The notes: generated by a model not told the origin, from the sequence alone. 64,000 nucleotides of DNA from Synechococcus sp. PCC 7335 (GCF_000155595.1 NZ_DS989904.1:2605290-2669289); one strand, 5' to 3'. Positions 17,754-27,773 are shown, counted from the stretch's first letter. Program-made: numbers and translations.

Positions 17754-19286
17754 CTAACGCCGAGAGTTAGTCTTGGTGTAAGGTCTGAGTTCGGGAATAG
17801 GCCATTTGCTATACCACTGGACCATATACGGTCTAATGGCTTCTGCTAGAACTCGATACTCTGTATTGTCTGGAGTTTTCTTTAGCTGCTCAGCTAGTTC
17901 TTCGCCCACGGCCGAAAAGTCGAACCCTGTTGGCTGAGCGTCTTTCAAAACTATTTTTCCGTTGATTAAAACGGTGTCTACGTATGATTGGCGCGATCGC
18001 ATCATCACAACAGTCATCGGATCGACTTCGGGTGCCACCCAGGGCCAGCTCATGCACTCGCAGTCTACTAGAACAATATCTGCTTTGTAGCCTGGCGCTA
18101 GCTTGCCGATGCTGTCTGCTTTGCCAAATAGTTTGGCTCCCCCTTGTGTAGCAACTTTGAAGATATCAGAATAGGTGGGAACGCTGTCTTGAATCTGAGG
18201 CGATCGCGCTAGCCGCATAGCCAAACGCATCTCAGTAAACATATCTTCATCGTCATTGAGTGTCGTTCCATCCATTCCTAATCCCACTGTCACGCCGCCC
18301 GATAACAGTGCTGGTAGCGGCGCAATGCCAGCTCGCAGCCGCAAATTTGAGCTAGGGTTATGGCTGATCGAAGCGCCTGTTCTGGCGAGTATTTCAATAT
18401 CTGTTTCGTTGACCCATACACCGTGAGCCATGGAAAACTGAGGGCTAAGCACGCCTAATTTGTCCAGGTGAGAAATCACAGACTCACCGTAGAAGCGTGG
18501 CCCCATCTCTTTTTCGTAAAACGATTCTAGAACGTGGGTTTGAACGCTCGTTCCCAAACGGTTTGCCGTTTCAACAATTTTAACTAGCAGCTCGTCGCCT
18601 ACCCACTGAGGTCCAGGTGGACCGAACCAAACATCAATCAGCGGATGCTCCTGATATTGTTTGATTGTGTCACTGACAATATCTAGATAATCACCGGATG
18701 AAAGTCCTTGACTAAGTGTTGTCAGTGCTTTCACCTTTTGCTGTAGTTTAAGGGGCAATGTGGAGAGAAAGTCTGCGTCTTGGCCCTCGCCATGCACTAA
18801 AAAGCTGTCGTACTTAGCACCGGGGGTAAAAGCAACTCGGATGCCTGCTTGCTCGTAAGCGCTCAGACAGCTTTGCATCTCTTGATAGCTGGCGTCTACA
18901 GAACCACCGATGCTAGCCACATCAACAACGCTGGTCACGCCTGTTCTAAGTAGATAGGCCGCACTTAGCAGGGTTCGCAGCTTTGAGTCTTGTGATCGCT
19001 TGGCATTACGAGAATATAGCCAAAGCTCTAACAAATCGTCTTCTATTCCTGCAAGGGAATTGGGTACCCCATTGCTGTGGTGATGAGCATTAATCAGACC
19101 AGGTAGAACAGCGTGGTGATCAGAGCCTAGAACTAAAGCTGTAGGATAGCGATCGCGTAGTTCTCGCCAATTGCCTATCTCTGAGATGTTCTCTCCTCTG
19201 ACCACCACAGCGCCGTCTGTTACAACCCCTTGGTCGCTAAATACCCATCGCCCTCGAACTAGCTGAATAGACTCTGCTGACTTCAT
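17754..19286 (-). CDS. Amidohydrolase of the chlorohydrolase/aminohydrolase type (SsnA/TrzN/AtzB-like)
   Basis: The 510-residue protein belongs to the metal-dependent amidohydrolase superfamily. The metal ligands are His68 and His70 (NAHHHS), a His in TSVQTHVLESF and one in MAHGVWVNETD. The Asp of GLGMDGTTLNDDED is the catalytic one. SISHNPSSNLRLRAGIAPLP is typical of the subgroup that deaminates or dechlorinates nucleobases and s-triazines. The natural substrate is most probably a purine or pyrimidine derivative. The neighbourhood contains an NCS1 nucleobase permease 145 nt upstream on the same strand and a second deaminase further upstream, supporting a nucleobase-catabolic role. The C-terminal about 60 residues extend beyond the usual family end. 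Confidence 0.85.
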   Translation of the reverse strand: MKSAESIQLVRGRWVFSDQGVVTDGAVVVRGENISEIGNWRELRDRYPTALVLGSDHHAVLPGLINAHHHSNGVPNSLAGIEDDLLELWLYSRNAKRSQDSKLRTLLSAAYLLRTGVTSVVDVASIGGSVDASYQEMQSCLSAYEQAGIRVAFTPGAKYDSFLVHGEGQDADFLSTLPLKLQQKVKALTTLSQGLSSGDYLDIVSDTIKQYQEHPLIDVWFGPPGPQWVGDELLVKIVETANRLGTSVQTHVLESFYEKEMGPRFYGESVISHLDKLGVLSPQFSMAHGVWVNETDIEILARTGASISHNPSSNLRLRAGIAPLPALLSGGVTVGLGMDGTTLNDDEDMFTEMRLAMRLARSPQIQDSVPTYSDIFKVATQGGAKLFGKADSIGKLAPGYKADIVLVDCECMSWPWVAPEVDPMTVVMMRSRQSYVDTVLINGKIVLKDAQPTGFDFSAVGEELAEQLKKTPDNTEYRVLAEAIRPYMVQWYSKWPIPELRPYTKTNSRR

Positions 19287-19431
19287 TTATTCGCTTATTT
19301 CACGGCTTGAACTTCACGGCTTGATTGAAGCAATAGGCGAGCGTAGTTGTCACTCTTATCAACTATATTGAACTATATTGAATAGCTACTACGCTCTAAC
19401 GGGTGCTGTTCGAACTGCCCCAATGACCGCT

Positions 19432-20730
19432 CTAATATGCTCGAATAGGCTGCGAAATTACTTTGTGCAAGACAGCATACAGTACCGCTGCAGTCACAAT
19501 GCCATTTAGTGGGCCAATCCCAATGCCTGCATTTCCAGTTGTGTAGGCTACCACCGAACCTACTATATAGGCAATGATGCCAGCCCAGTTGAAAGCAGGA
19601 ATGTTAGCGGAGAGGGCCGGAAATTCTCCTCGGTGACGTAGCCAGAAATCGACCATAATAATGCCTCCCACTGGCGGAATCACATTACCTAAGAAGATTA
19701 GATAAGTTGGCAATAACTCATAGATGCCTGAGAGCGTGAGTACAAGTGCAAAGGTGGCGCCGCCTAGCACAAAAGCATGGCGTTTGCGGGTGCGAAACAT
19801 GTTGGCGCCTGCCACAGAAAAAGCATAGATAGTGTTGTCTTGCGTTGTCCATACGTTCAAAATTAGCAACAGAATGCCGCCGGCTAGAATTCCTTGCTGG
19901 CCCATCGCTGCAACTAAATCCTCTGAGCCATAGACTAGAGAACAGAATGCACCTGCAAATACCAAGATACCGTTGACAATCATGAAGGCGCTGAGCGTAG
20001 AAACTATTGCATTCTTACCCGTATCGGCAAACCGGCTCCAATTAGTAGACTGTGTTCCTCCAGAAATGAAGGTACCGATAACAACGGCTAAGGCCGCTCC
20101 CATGCTCAGCGCCCCAGAAGGCTCGGCGATCGCGCTGCTATCGAAATCACGAGCGGCTAGTGCCATACTCAGGGCCACCAAAACCAGCATGGCAGGAACC
20201 GCTAGCCGACTTAGCCAGTCAATCGCCTGGTAGCCAATATAGGCCGTTGCACAAAAAGCATAGTTAAAGAAAAACACCAACAGAACATAGAACAATCCAC
20301 TATCAGGCGCACCGAAAACGCCTAGCAGCGCCTGAACGACAATTGCTGTAGTAAAGGCATACCAGCCGATTTGGGTAGCGCCTAAAATGAAATCCACCCA
20401 GCGAGAGCCGACATTGCCAAAGCTAAACCTAGCCATGAGCACCGTCGTCAGACCGCTTTTGCAGGCGATGTAGCCTAGGGCCGCGCAATAGGCACCTAAA
20501 ATTAGGTTGCCGATAAGGATAATTGCAATCAGCTGAGAGAAACTTAGGGCTGCGCCGAGCGTTCCACCCGCGAACAGCGTCGTTGAGGTCAGTGCAAAGC
20601 CCATTAGTAATAGCGATAGGGACCAAAAGGGTTTGCGATCACTAAAGGGTACGGCGCTCAACGGATAATCTTCTTCAGCAGCTTTCTTGGTTTCTAGCGG
20701 CTGAATAGGCGGTTTGGTAGAGGTTGACAT
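19432..20730 (-). CDS. NCS1-family nucleobase permease (CodB-like)
   Basis: The 432-residue integral membrane protein has about 12 helices. NCS1 features include the N-terminal SDRKPFWSLSLLLMGFALT, the FSFGNVGSRWVDFILGATQIGWYA stretch in helices 3-4 and STNWSRFADTGKNA before helix 7. These are the substrate/Na+ site regions of cytosine, allantoin and hydantoin permeases. It is closest in style to CodB and PucI-type proteins. The exact ligand is not readable. Because it is preceded by a flavin monooxygenase gene and followed by an amidohydrolase, uptake of a cytosine- or purine-like base for hydrolytic use is likely. Confidence 0.87.
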   Translation of the reverse strand: MSTSTKPPIQPLETKKAAEEDYPLSAVPFSDRKPFWSLSLLLMGFALTSTTLFAGGTLGAALSFSQLIAIILIGNLILGAYCAALGYIACKSGLTTVLMARFSFGNVGSRWVDFILGATQIGWYAFTTAIVVQALLGVFGAPDSGLFYVLLVFFFNYAFCATAYIGYQAIDWLSRLAVPAMLVLVALSMALAARDFDSSAIAEPSGALSMGAALAVVIGTFISGGTQSTNWSRFADTGKNAIVSTLSAFMIVNGILVFAGAFCSLVYGSEDLVAAMGQQGILAGGILLLILNVWTTQDNTIYAFSVAGANMFRTRKRHAFVLGGATFALVLTLSGIYELLPTYLIFLGNVIPPVGGIIMVDFWLRHRGEFPALSANIPAFNWAGIIAYIVGSVVAYTTGNAGIGIGPLNGIVTAAVLYAVLHKVISQPIRAY

Positions 20731-20929
20731 TACTTTTGGCAGCTCTCTAGGCTGATAAATGGGGCTGATAGGTGGGGCTAACAGGCAGGACTAATCAACT
20801 AGCTATCAAAAACTAGTCTCTTTGAAGATGCAATATGAAAATCGTCTTACTCTATCTTCTAAATCTATTTATGTGAGGCAATCGTATCGTGTAATACGGT
20901 TAACGCAAATTAGAGACTATTGTTTACCT

Positions 20930-22399
20930 TCAATATTCCTTGGTATCGTAGGCGTTGAAAGAATCCCAAATATCACCTTGATGTTCGATAAATAGCTGTC
21001 TGCCGATGTCGTAAGCCACTCGCGGCAGGGCGAACTGTAGCCCGGAAAGGTAAGCTCTAAATCCGCTGAGAAAAGCACCACCCGATAGGTAATAGCAGCG
21101 CTTGAGGTAGTCATGCTCTGCGGAAGTCGGCGTGAATTCCAAGCTTTTTCCTAGGTAGGGGTATTGAGACATTTCGGCATGTTCTTCGCCCGGAGGCGGA
21201 GTGAAATGAGCTTGCCAACGAGAAATGTAGGGGGCAAGTGATCGCAGCTCCAGTTGGCGATCTAGATCAGTCACAAACCCAGTTCCACAAATCATTGCAT
21301 CGTGGCGCAGCGCAGCGTCTCCATAAGTGCCAACAATTTCATGGTCGAAATAACCTAGCTTTTCGATCGGCGCATCGGTGTGGAGCGTTAGCCCGGGCTG
21401 AGCGATCGCCTGATAGTAGGTATGTGCAGGCGGTAGCTGACCTAGACGGAATTCTGCCAGACTATACGCCCATTTCATCTGATCGGGTAAGTCGATATAG
21501 TGGCGATGATAGCCATTCCACTCACTCCAGCGAATCCGGTTCAAGTTGGTCAAAGACTTCCGCCTAACCACAATATCAACGGACTTGGCGCCTGCTTTGA
21601 GCATCAGCAGGGCATTGTCAAAAGCACTCGCTCCCCCACCGACAACAACAATTCGCTTACCCGCAAAAGCTGGAAAGTCAATACTATCCATCGTGTGGTA
21701 ATAGCAGTGTTCGGGCAGGCTTTCACTTACGATAGGCGGCAGTTTCTTTCCGCCTGCACACTCCATTCCGGTGGCGAATACAAGAAATCTTGCCTTGTAG
21801 CGCTCTGGGCGTCCCTGGTAAATCGCTTCTAGCCAGAAGCACTGTTCAGCTTGGTTCCAAGTAATATCTTGAATGTTCGTATCATTTTGAATAGGCAGAT
21901 CGAGAATCTTAGCGTACCAGTCTAGGTAGTCCGCCCAGAACAACCGAGGAATATAGTGAATGCGCTGCCAGTAGGCTTCTCCATAGCGAGCGCTGCACCA
22001 GCGGCTGAAGTGTAGATTGGCAATCCCCCACTCTAAGCCGCCAGTGACTTGTTTGGGGGTTCTCAATGTGGCGTTACGGGCATGTGATCGCCATGGGCCT
22101 TCGTAGCCTACCGGGGCACGATCAAATATTCGAACGCGCTCTATCCCATGCCTACGCAACCCGAATGCGGCCGATTTGCCGCAGTGGCCTCCCCCTAGTA
22201 TTGCCACTTCTAATACAGCATGATCTCGGCTATAGTCCCAGGTTTTAGCTGGATAGTTCAGGATGTCTAGATCGGTGTAGATCGCTTCGGTTAATCTATG
22301 CAGCCTTTCTTCAGCATCAGGTAACGGCGCGGGTAGCACCCAAAAATCCTCAGCGCTAAAGCCAGTTGGGAGCGTCGGCAAGGGATGAGTATTGGTCAT
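20930..22399 (-). CDS. Flavin-dependent monooxygenase-like FAD/NAD(P)-binding protein
   Basis: The 489-residue protein has two dinucleotide-binding motifs, VAILGGGHCGKS (66-77) for FAD and VVVGGGASAFDNAL (251-264) for NADPH. Between them lies the LVFATGMECAGG motif (206-216), an ATG-like motif typical of class B monooxygenases and N-hydroxylases. The family annotation in databases is usually FAD-NAD(P)-binding or SidA/IucD/PvdA-like. The substrate is unknown. Its location 199 nt upstream of the NCS1 permease and amidohydrolase suggests oxygenation of an imported nitrogenous compound, but a separate role is equally possible. Confidence 0.8.
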   Translation of the reverse strand: MTNTHPLPTLPTGFSAEDFWVLPAPLPDAEERLHRLTEAIYTDLDILNYPAKTWDYSRDHAVLEVAILGGGHCGKSAAFGLRRHGIERVRIFDRAPVGYEGPWRSHARNATLRTPKQVTGGLEWGIANLHFSRWCSARYGEAYWQRIHYIPRLFWADYLDWYAKILDLPIQNDTNIQDITWNQAEQCFWLEAIYQGRPERYKARFLVFATGMECAGGKKLPPIVSESLPEHCYYHTMDSIDFPAFAGKRIVVVGGGASAFDNALLMLKAGAKSVDIVVRRKSLTNLNRIRWSEWNGYHRHYIDLPDQMKWAYSLAEFRLGQLPPAHTYYQAIAQPGLTLHTDAPIEKLGYFDHEIVGTYGDAALRHDAMICGTGFVTDLDRQLELRSLAPYISRWQAHFTPPPGEEHAEMSQYPYLGKSLEFTPTSAEHDYLKRCYYLSGGAFLSGFRAYLSGLQFALPRVAYDIGRQLFIEHQGDIWDSFNAYDTKEY

Positions 22400-22625
22400 G
22401 ACTTGGGGAATAGGTCCTTGCGAAGGTGCATTGCAAGTCAGTTACTGATTCACAATAGCAATCCTTTTTGGCAAGAGCGACAGAACAAAACGATTATTTT
22501 TTAATTGCGTTAAGCCTCTATGTCTGAAGCGTCCGTCGTAGAGCCTTAGGCAATCAAAACGGAGATCTAGATAAAGTGCTCGAACTCTACATGCATAACT
22601 TGAGTTCTAGTAGTCTGCTTGGGCT

Positions 22626-23276
22626 TTACACGCCCACGCGAGGACAACTGTCTTCCAACGGGCACTGTGTGCACAGGGGATATTGACCTTTGCAAATTTG
22701 TTTACCAAAAGGCATCAGCAGTTTGTTGGTCTCAATCCATAGCCCTTTGGGAAGTTTTGCTGCTAGCGCTTGAGTGGTTTTTTCGGGAGTTTTAGTGGCT
22801 ACATAGCCCCATCGGTTGACGACCCTATGTACATGCACATCAACACTGATGTAGGGCTGTTCGCAAGCGATTCCTAATGTGAGATGAGCGCATTTAGGGC
22901 CGACGCCTTTGAAGGCGAGTAGGGTATTGACATCGCAGGGTAGGATGCCGTCATAGTGGTTGACAATTTCTTGCGCGATCACCCAAATCTGATGAGCTTT
23001 GCGCTCTGCGTAGGTGCTACGTCTGATCAGCGCTTCAATCTCAGCAACAGATAGTTCGCTCATTGCCTGGGGCGTGTTGGCGCGCTTAAATAGCTGACGA
23101 GAAACAGGCAGGCTGACCTCATCGTAGGTCCGAACCGAAATTATGCACGAAACTAGCTGCTCGAATGCAGAGCGATAGCCTTCCTCAGCCAGCTGAAACA
23201 TGGCGGCTTTGGGGTATGCCCGCATAGCCTCGCGCAGACGACTAAAAGCCATTTCGATATCAAAAGTAGAATTCAT
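22626..23276 (-). CDS. Endonuclease III-type DNA glycosylase/AP lyase
   Basis: The 216-residue protein has the HhH-GPD fold. The helix-hairpin-helix LAFKGVGPKCA contains the catalytic Lys128, and SVDVHVHRV contains Asp146. The C-terminal [4Fe-4S] cluster motif is Cys195-X6-Cys202-X2-Cys205-X5-Cys211, exactly the EndoIII spacing. The enzyme removes oxidised pyrimidines and nicks the abasic site. It is more divergent than the usual cyanobacterial nth product (for example FKGVGPKCAH in place of LPGVGRKTAN), so it may be a paralogue rather than the main Nth. It is in a run of leftward genes with a GNAT 53 nt upstream. Confidence 0.88.
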   Translation of the reverse strand: MNSTFDIEMAFSRLREAMRAYPKAAMFQLAEEGYRSAFEQLVSCIISVRTYDEVSLPVSRQLFKRANTPQAMSELSVAEIEALIRRSTYAERKAHQIWVIAQEIVNHYDGILPCDVNTLLAFKGVGPKCAHLTLGIACEQPYISVDVHVHRVVNRWGYVATKTPEKTTQALAAKLPKGLWIETNKLLMPFGKQICKGQYPLCTQCPLEDSCPRVGV

Positions 23277-23329
23277 AATGAATTAACAAGATTAGTCTAA
23301 GCCTAAAAGCTTTCAATCTGGCTTAGCAT

Positions 23330-23905
23330 CTACCGTAGGAGTGCATCTACCGTAAGAGTCTTTTCAGAGATTGCTCGCTGCATGATTAGATCTGTTTGAG
23401 TTTCTGTTCCTTGCTGAAAGGGATGCGAGCCGACGATTGTGAATCCCCAACGTTTGTAGAATGTGATCGCCCGGTAGTTGTATTCCCATACCCCTAGCCA
23501 AACAGTTTGATAGCACCGTGCCTCGGCTTCAGCTAAACAAGCTCGCATCAGCATCGATCCGAATCCTTTGCCGATAGCAGATGCATCCAAATAGAATCTC
23601 TCAATCTCTACAGGGTTTTCTCCGGTTACACACGATTCGGGGGGTCCCATTCGTAGCTTTGTATAGCCGACAGGTGGCGAGGTTTGTTCTTGAATGGGTT
23701 CTATAAACAACAGCAGAAACAGGTTGCTAGGCTCCAACACTTGCGCGTAAATCTGCTCGAATGAAAAGTTCTCTTCGACGTAAAGATCAATATCCGACTT
23801 GGGGTTATTCGGCTCAAAAGCATTGCGAAAGCTATCGATTGAGAGGCGAACTAGCGCGGTAACGTCTTTCTCTTTAGCCCGGCGAACCATACTATTAGGA
23901 ACCAT
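23330..23905 (-). CDS. GNAT-family N-acetyltransferase
   Basis: The 191-residue protein has the GNAT fold. The N-terminal RRAKEKDVTALVRL is strand 1. RFYLDASAIGKGFGSMLMRACLAEA is motif A, with the QxxGxG/A-like acetyl-CoA pyrophosphate loop (IGKGFGS). VWLGVWEYNYRAITFYKRWGFTIVG is motif B. The LxVxxxNxxAxxFYxxxGF pattern is typical of small-molecule or protein N-acetyltransferases. The substrate is unknown. ATG 23905 or the ATG five codons later (23890) could be the start. It may be co-transcribed with the endonuclease III gene downstream. Confidence 0.85.
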   Translation of the reverse strand: MVPNSMVRRAKEKDVTALVRLSIDSFRNAFEPNNPKSDIDLYVEENFSFEQIYAQVLEPSNLFLLLFIEPIQEQTSPPVGYTKLRMGPPESCVTGENPVEIERFYLDASAIGKGFGSMLMRACLAEAEARCYQTVWLGVWEYNYRAITFYKRWGFTIVGSHPFQQGTETQTDLIMQRAISEKTLTVDALLR

Positions 23906-24063
23906 ACACTACTCTACTACTCAAAGAACTACTACTCCAAGCACACCAATCGCTTCGAACCAATCAGATATTTAACTTAGATGAAAGAATATCTTTTTTC
24001 TATAGCTAATTGCATTCAATCGTTGACTAATTGTATTCACTCTTTTAGTAGAAGGCCTATTGC

Positions 24064-25254
24064 CTAGCTCACTTTGATCGGAAGAACGACTACAAAAGTA
24101 GACCCTTGAGCAACTTCGGAAGTCAGTTCTATCTTACCGTGTAGCATTTGAACTAGCTTGTTAACAATGGAAAGTCCTAACCCACTACTACCTGGTAACT
24201 TTTCTTCTTTCTCTTCTACCTGAAAATAGGGTTCAAACACTTTTGGCTGATCTTCTTCTTTGATCCCTCGTCCAGTATCTTTGATAGCGATCGCCCATTG
24301 CTGCTCATCTACTTTATAGCCGTTTACCGTGACAGAGCCTGCATCGGTATAGCGAATTGCGTTACTCAAGAGGTTTGTGAGAATCTGTTGGAGTCGCAAG
24401 CTATCTGTATAAATCTCTTGAGGTACTTGGCTACACTCTATGATTAAATCGAGATCTTTGGCTGTAGCGCTAGGTTCTAAAGAATCAACCACAGTTTGTA
24501 TTAAAGGAATGACCTCTACCTTAGCAATAGATAAAGCCGCCTTAGAAGACTCTTGCCGCGAGACTTCTAAGGTGTTGTTAATCAGCTGTAATATTTGTCG
24601 CCCGTTGCTAACAATACGCTCCATCTGGCGTATTTCTAAAGAAGTTCCTACGTTCTCGTGAAGGTGCTTTTTCTGCTTATTTAATAAGATAGAAGAGAAA
24701 TTAATGATGGCATTGAGCGGGTTTTTTAATTCATGCGCTAGGTGCGAGACATCATCTTTCTGATTTTGAATGAGTCGGATGAGCTCTTGATTGGTCAGTA
24801 ACAACTGACCATGCATTTGTTTGAGCAAAGAGAAACGATGTTCCATGTAGCTCTCTAACGTGATTAGAACAGTATCGTCGAGAACACTGTCTATCTTTCG
24901 GATTGCCTCGATGACTTCTGGGACTGTTCCAGTCGTCAGCTCTGGCTCTAGCGCCATAACGAGTACGTTTCGTAGAATCCGATATTCTCTAACGATCTCA
25001 GCTAGGTCAAACCCCTGATTGGCGCGAACATGGCCATGCTCTAACGCCTCTTCTCTTATCTCTTGCGCTTCATCGCTAAAGGCATCTGTCAGCAGCGTAG
25101 CGACTGACTTCAGTACCTCTGGCAGACCGTCATGTACAGCCTCGAAGGTTAAGCCTTTGCTACTATCAATTTCAACATCTACTCGAACTGCTTTTACCCA
25201 AGTTTCTATAATATTGTCCAGCTTTGCTAATAGCGCTTTTCCAAGATCGTTCAT
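24064..25254 (-). CDS. Sensor histidine kinase with RsbRD-type N-terminal domain
   Basis: The protein has 396 residues from ATG 25254. A GTG at 25293 would add 13 residues and has no ribosome site. Residues about 5-150 (LLAKLDNIIETWVKAVR ... GFDLAEIVREYRILR) resemble the RsbRD_N/globin-like sensor domain of stressosome proteins. A short coiled-coil leads to the HisKA helix with LAHELKNPLNAIINFSS (phospho-acceptor His). A complete HATPase_c follows, with N box NLLSNAIRY, G1 IKDTGRGI and G2 GSSGLGLSI. There is no membrane segment, so the kinase is cytosolic. No response regulator is adjacent, making it an orphan kinase. The deaminase gene lies 176 nt upstream in the same direction. Confidence 0.87.
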   Translation of the reverse strand: MNDLGKALLAKLDNIIETWVKAVRVDVEIDSSKGLTFEAVHDGLPEVLKSVATLLTDAFSDEAQEIREEALEHGHVRANQGFDLAEIVREYRILRNVLVMALEPELTTGTVPEVIEAIRKIDSVLDDTVLITLESYMEHRFSLLKQMHGQLLLTNQELIRLIQNQKDDVSHLAHELKNPLNAIINFSSILLNKQKKHLHENVGTSLEIRQMERIVSNGRQILQLINNTLEVSRQESSKAALSIAKVEVIPLIQTVVDSLEPSATAKDLDLIIECSQVPQEIYTDSLRLQQILTNLLSNAIRYTDAGSVTVNGYKVDEQQWAIAIKDTGRGIKEEDQPKVFEPYFQVEEKEEKLPGSSGLGLSIVNKLVQMLHGKIELTSEVAQGSTFVVVLPIKVS

Positions 25255-25430
25255 GCATCCGTATGTAGCTGGATTATACCCATACTCATACACTATCAGC
25301 TATCATCAGATTGTAAACAAGCGCGCTTACATACTGATACATTGATGGGTAAGAGCTCAACGAAATTAGTTGAGCTAGTTTTGTTGAGCCGATGTGAGAC
25401 CTACTGTCTAAAGAACTTACTGTCAAAGAT

Positions 25431-26789
25431 TTATTTCACCAAAGCCAGAGAAAGTCGGTTGCAGGTTTCGATCAATGGGTTCAGCTCGACCGTAGTGAGC
25501 TTTCCTTGCTCAACTACTTTTTTCCCGTTGATAAAGCTATAGTCGACCGCAGGTGGCTGACAAAAAATTAACGCCGCAACAACGTCGTGGTGAGCGCCCA
25601 CTAGGGCAGGTGTGTCGATGTTGAATGCAATGAAGTCAGCTGACATACCAGGTGCCAGGAAGCCAATATCATCTCTTCCTAGAACCGTTGCCCCCCCTCT
25701 AGTCGCTAGCTCTAGCGCCTCGCGAGCGCTCATCGCTGTAGCATCAATATCTCTTAACCTTGCCATTAGAAAGGCGCTGCGAGTTTCTTGTAGCAGGTTA
25801 GAAGCGTCGTTAGAAGAAGCGCCGTCCACCCCGATGCCGACGGCAACACCTTTATCTAACATTTTACGAATGGGAGCCATGCCACTAGCTAGGCGCATAT
25901 TACTGCAAGGACAATGGGCAACACCTGTGCCGGTACGAGCAAACTTATCAATAGCGCTATCGTTTAGCTGTACGCAGTGAGCATGCCAAACATCTTCTCC
26001 TAGCCAGCCGACAGATTCAGCGTAGTCACCCGGTCGAAGGCCAAACTTCTCTAAGCTGTAGTCCACGTCGCTTTTGTTTTCGGCAAGGTGAGTATGTAAA
26101 CGGACATTAGGATGGGCCCTAGCCATTGCTGCTGATTCTTTCATCAAGTCTTGAGAGACCGTGAACGGTGAGCAAGGAGCTAGGACAATGCGCGTCATAG
26201 CGTGGCGATCGCTCTCGTGGTATTCCTCAATCAGACGTAGCGAGTCTTTGAGAATGTCTGGCTCTTTTTCAATTAGTGTATCGGGCGGCAGACCGCCATC
26301 GCTTTGACCGACGCTCATGCTGCCGCGACTGGCATGAAAGCGAATACCAATGTCTTGAGCGGCTCTAATCTCATCATCTAGCATGCAATCATTGGGAAAC
26401 AGATAGAGGTGATCGCTAGCGGTAGTGCAGCCAGAGAGCATCAGCTCGGCGGCGGCCATTAGCGTGCTGAAATAGATATCTTCACCGGTGAGATTTTGCC
26501 ACACCGGATAAAGGTTTTGCAGCCAGCCAAAAAGGTCGCGATTTTGAGCAGCGGGCAGCACCCGAGTAAGGGTTTGAAAGAAGTGATGATGTGTATTGAC
26601 TAAACCAGGAATAACAACGTGGCGATCGCGTAAGTCAAGCACTTCATCAGCTGTAGCGGGTAAATCATGATGGCTCCCAATTGCTTCAATCACGTTGTCA
26701 CGAACAAAAAGTGCCCCGTGGCGAATCTCCCGACGCTCTTCGTCCATCGTGACAAGGGTATGAATATTTTTGACCAGCAGTGTTCCCAT
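25431..26789 (-). CDS. 8-oxoguanine deaminase-type amidohydrolase
   Basis: The 452-residue amidohydrolase contains the pattern of the 8-oxoguanine/hydroxy-dechloroatrazine deaminase group. This includes VNTHHHFFQTLTR (metal ligands His67 and His69), APCSPFTVS, LHTHLAENKSD, HAHCVQLND, HCPCSNMRLASG and GVDGASSNDASN with the catalytic Asp. Members characterised in Pseudomonas convert 8-oxoguanine to urate, and others hydrolyse s-triazines, so purine oxidation products are the most likely substrate. It is a separate, non-orthologous enzyme from the amidohydrolase at 17754-19286. It is the first gene of a long leftward run. Confidence 0.87.
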   Translation of the reverse strand: MGTLLVKNIHTLVTMDEERREIRHGALFVRDNVIEAIGSHHDLPATADEVLDLRDRHVVIPGLVNTHHHFFQTLTRVLPAAQNRDLFGWLQNLYPVWQNLTGEDIYFSTLMAAAELMLSGCTTASDHLYLFPNDCMLDDEIRAAQDIGIRFHASRGSMSVGQSDGGLPPDTLIEKEPDILKDSLRLIEEYHESDRHAMTRIVLAPCSPFTVSQDLMKESAAMARAHPNVRLHTHLAENKSDVDYSLEKFGLRPGDYAESVGWLGEDVWHAHCVQLNDSAIDKFARTGTGVAHCPCSNMRLASGMAPIRKMLDKGVAVGIGVDGASSNDASNLLQETRSAFLMARLRDIDATAMSAREALELATRGGATVLGRDDIGFLAPGMSADFIAFNIDTPALVGAHHDVVAALIFCQPPAVDYSFINGKKVVEQGKLTTVELNPLIETCNRLSLALVK

Positions 26790-27076
26790 CCATTTTCCTC
26801 TGCTTAAGTTCCGCTCGAAGCCGATTTATAGCCTGCTCGAAGCTTATAGTAGCAGTGACAAGCACTAGCGATGCTTCAAACGCAATGTATCGGAGTGCCT
26901 ATGTCTATCGTGTAATCAACGCTACAGAATTGTCTATATATCGAACCGGTTTGAATCTTTCAAAAGACGGAGGAGAACTGACTAGGCTCACCCGATCATA
27001 GAAAAGTAACAACGTTGTAGAAAACTCAAATCTCTTTATACGGAGATTTATACGGAAACGCGTGGAAACCAAACAT

Positions 27077-27637
27077 ATGACAGATACGACTAATATTGCT
27101 ACTAAGCTGGCTGACCTTCAGCTATTTCAGAATGTTCTAATCGAGTCAGAACAAACGCTGATAAAAGAAACTAGCGACGATACTATTCGCGAACGGCTAG
27201 AAAAGATATTGAATCAAGACCGTGAAAATCTAAGTGATATTCAAAAAGCCGTCGCTAAGCTTGGCACCAATGCAGATGCCCGTTCTGTCAGCCAAGCTCA
27301 TGCAGAAAAAGTAAAGGAGATGATGTCCGGTTCTGAGCTGACCTTGTTCGATAAGTTCTTTGAATTTGAGTTGTTAAAGCATCAGCAAACGATGAGTGGA
27401 CTTGTTCTACACAAAGCTGCCCAATCTTTGGATGATGATTTGCAAGATGCGATGGAGCCTTTGAACAAGGTTAATTTTGAGAACCGGGCTCACCAAGAAA
27501 TCTTGAAAGGCGTCCTCTACTTCGCTGGAACCCGTGAGCTAGCGGGCGTGGAGCCTGATATGGGTCTATGGGCAAGCGTTGAGCAGGGTATCGCTGCGCT
27601 TAAAGGCGCTGTAGGCAGTGCGACTAGCTCTAGCTAA
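27077..27637 (+). CDS. Helical-bundle protein, possibly hemerythrin-like
   Basis: The protein has 186 residues from ATG 27077. A GTG at 27062 would add five residues and has GGAAACG upstream, so it is a real alternative. The protein is nearly all-helical, rich in Leu, Glu, Lys and Gln, with no membrane segment. His/Glu pairs such as HAEKVKE, FEFELLKHQQ and HQEIL fit a four-helix bundle. Similar cyanobacterial proteins are annotated as hemerythrin HHE-domain or ferritin-like, but I do not see a full ligand set. It could equally be a non-metal stress protein. It is monocistronic and ends at a hairpin terminator. Confidence 0.68.
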   Translation: MTDTTNIATKLADLQLFQNVLIESEQTLIKETSDDTIRERLEKILNQDRENLSDIQKAVAKLGTNADARSVSQAHAEKVKEMMSGSELTLFDKFFEFELLKHQQTMSGLVLHKAAQSLDDDLQDAMEPLNKVNFENRAHQEILKGVLYFAGTRELAGVEPDMGLWASVEQGIAALKGAVGSATSSS

Positions 27638-27773
27638 CCTTTGAAGCATCCGAAGCCTTGCATCTATAGCTTTAGTCACTTAGCTTACGGCATAGTCATT
27701 GGCTCTAACCCTTGTGTTTCAACAGACTAAGCGACTCGCAATGCACGAATGCATCCGCACATTGCTATACCAC

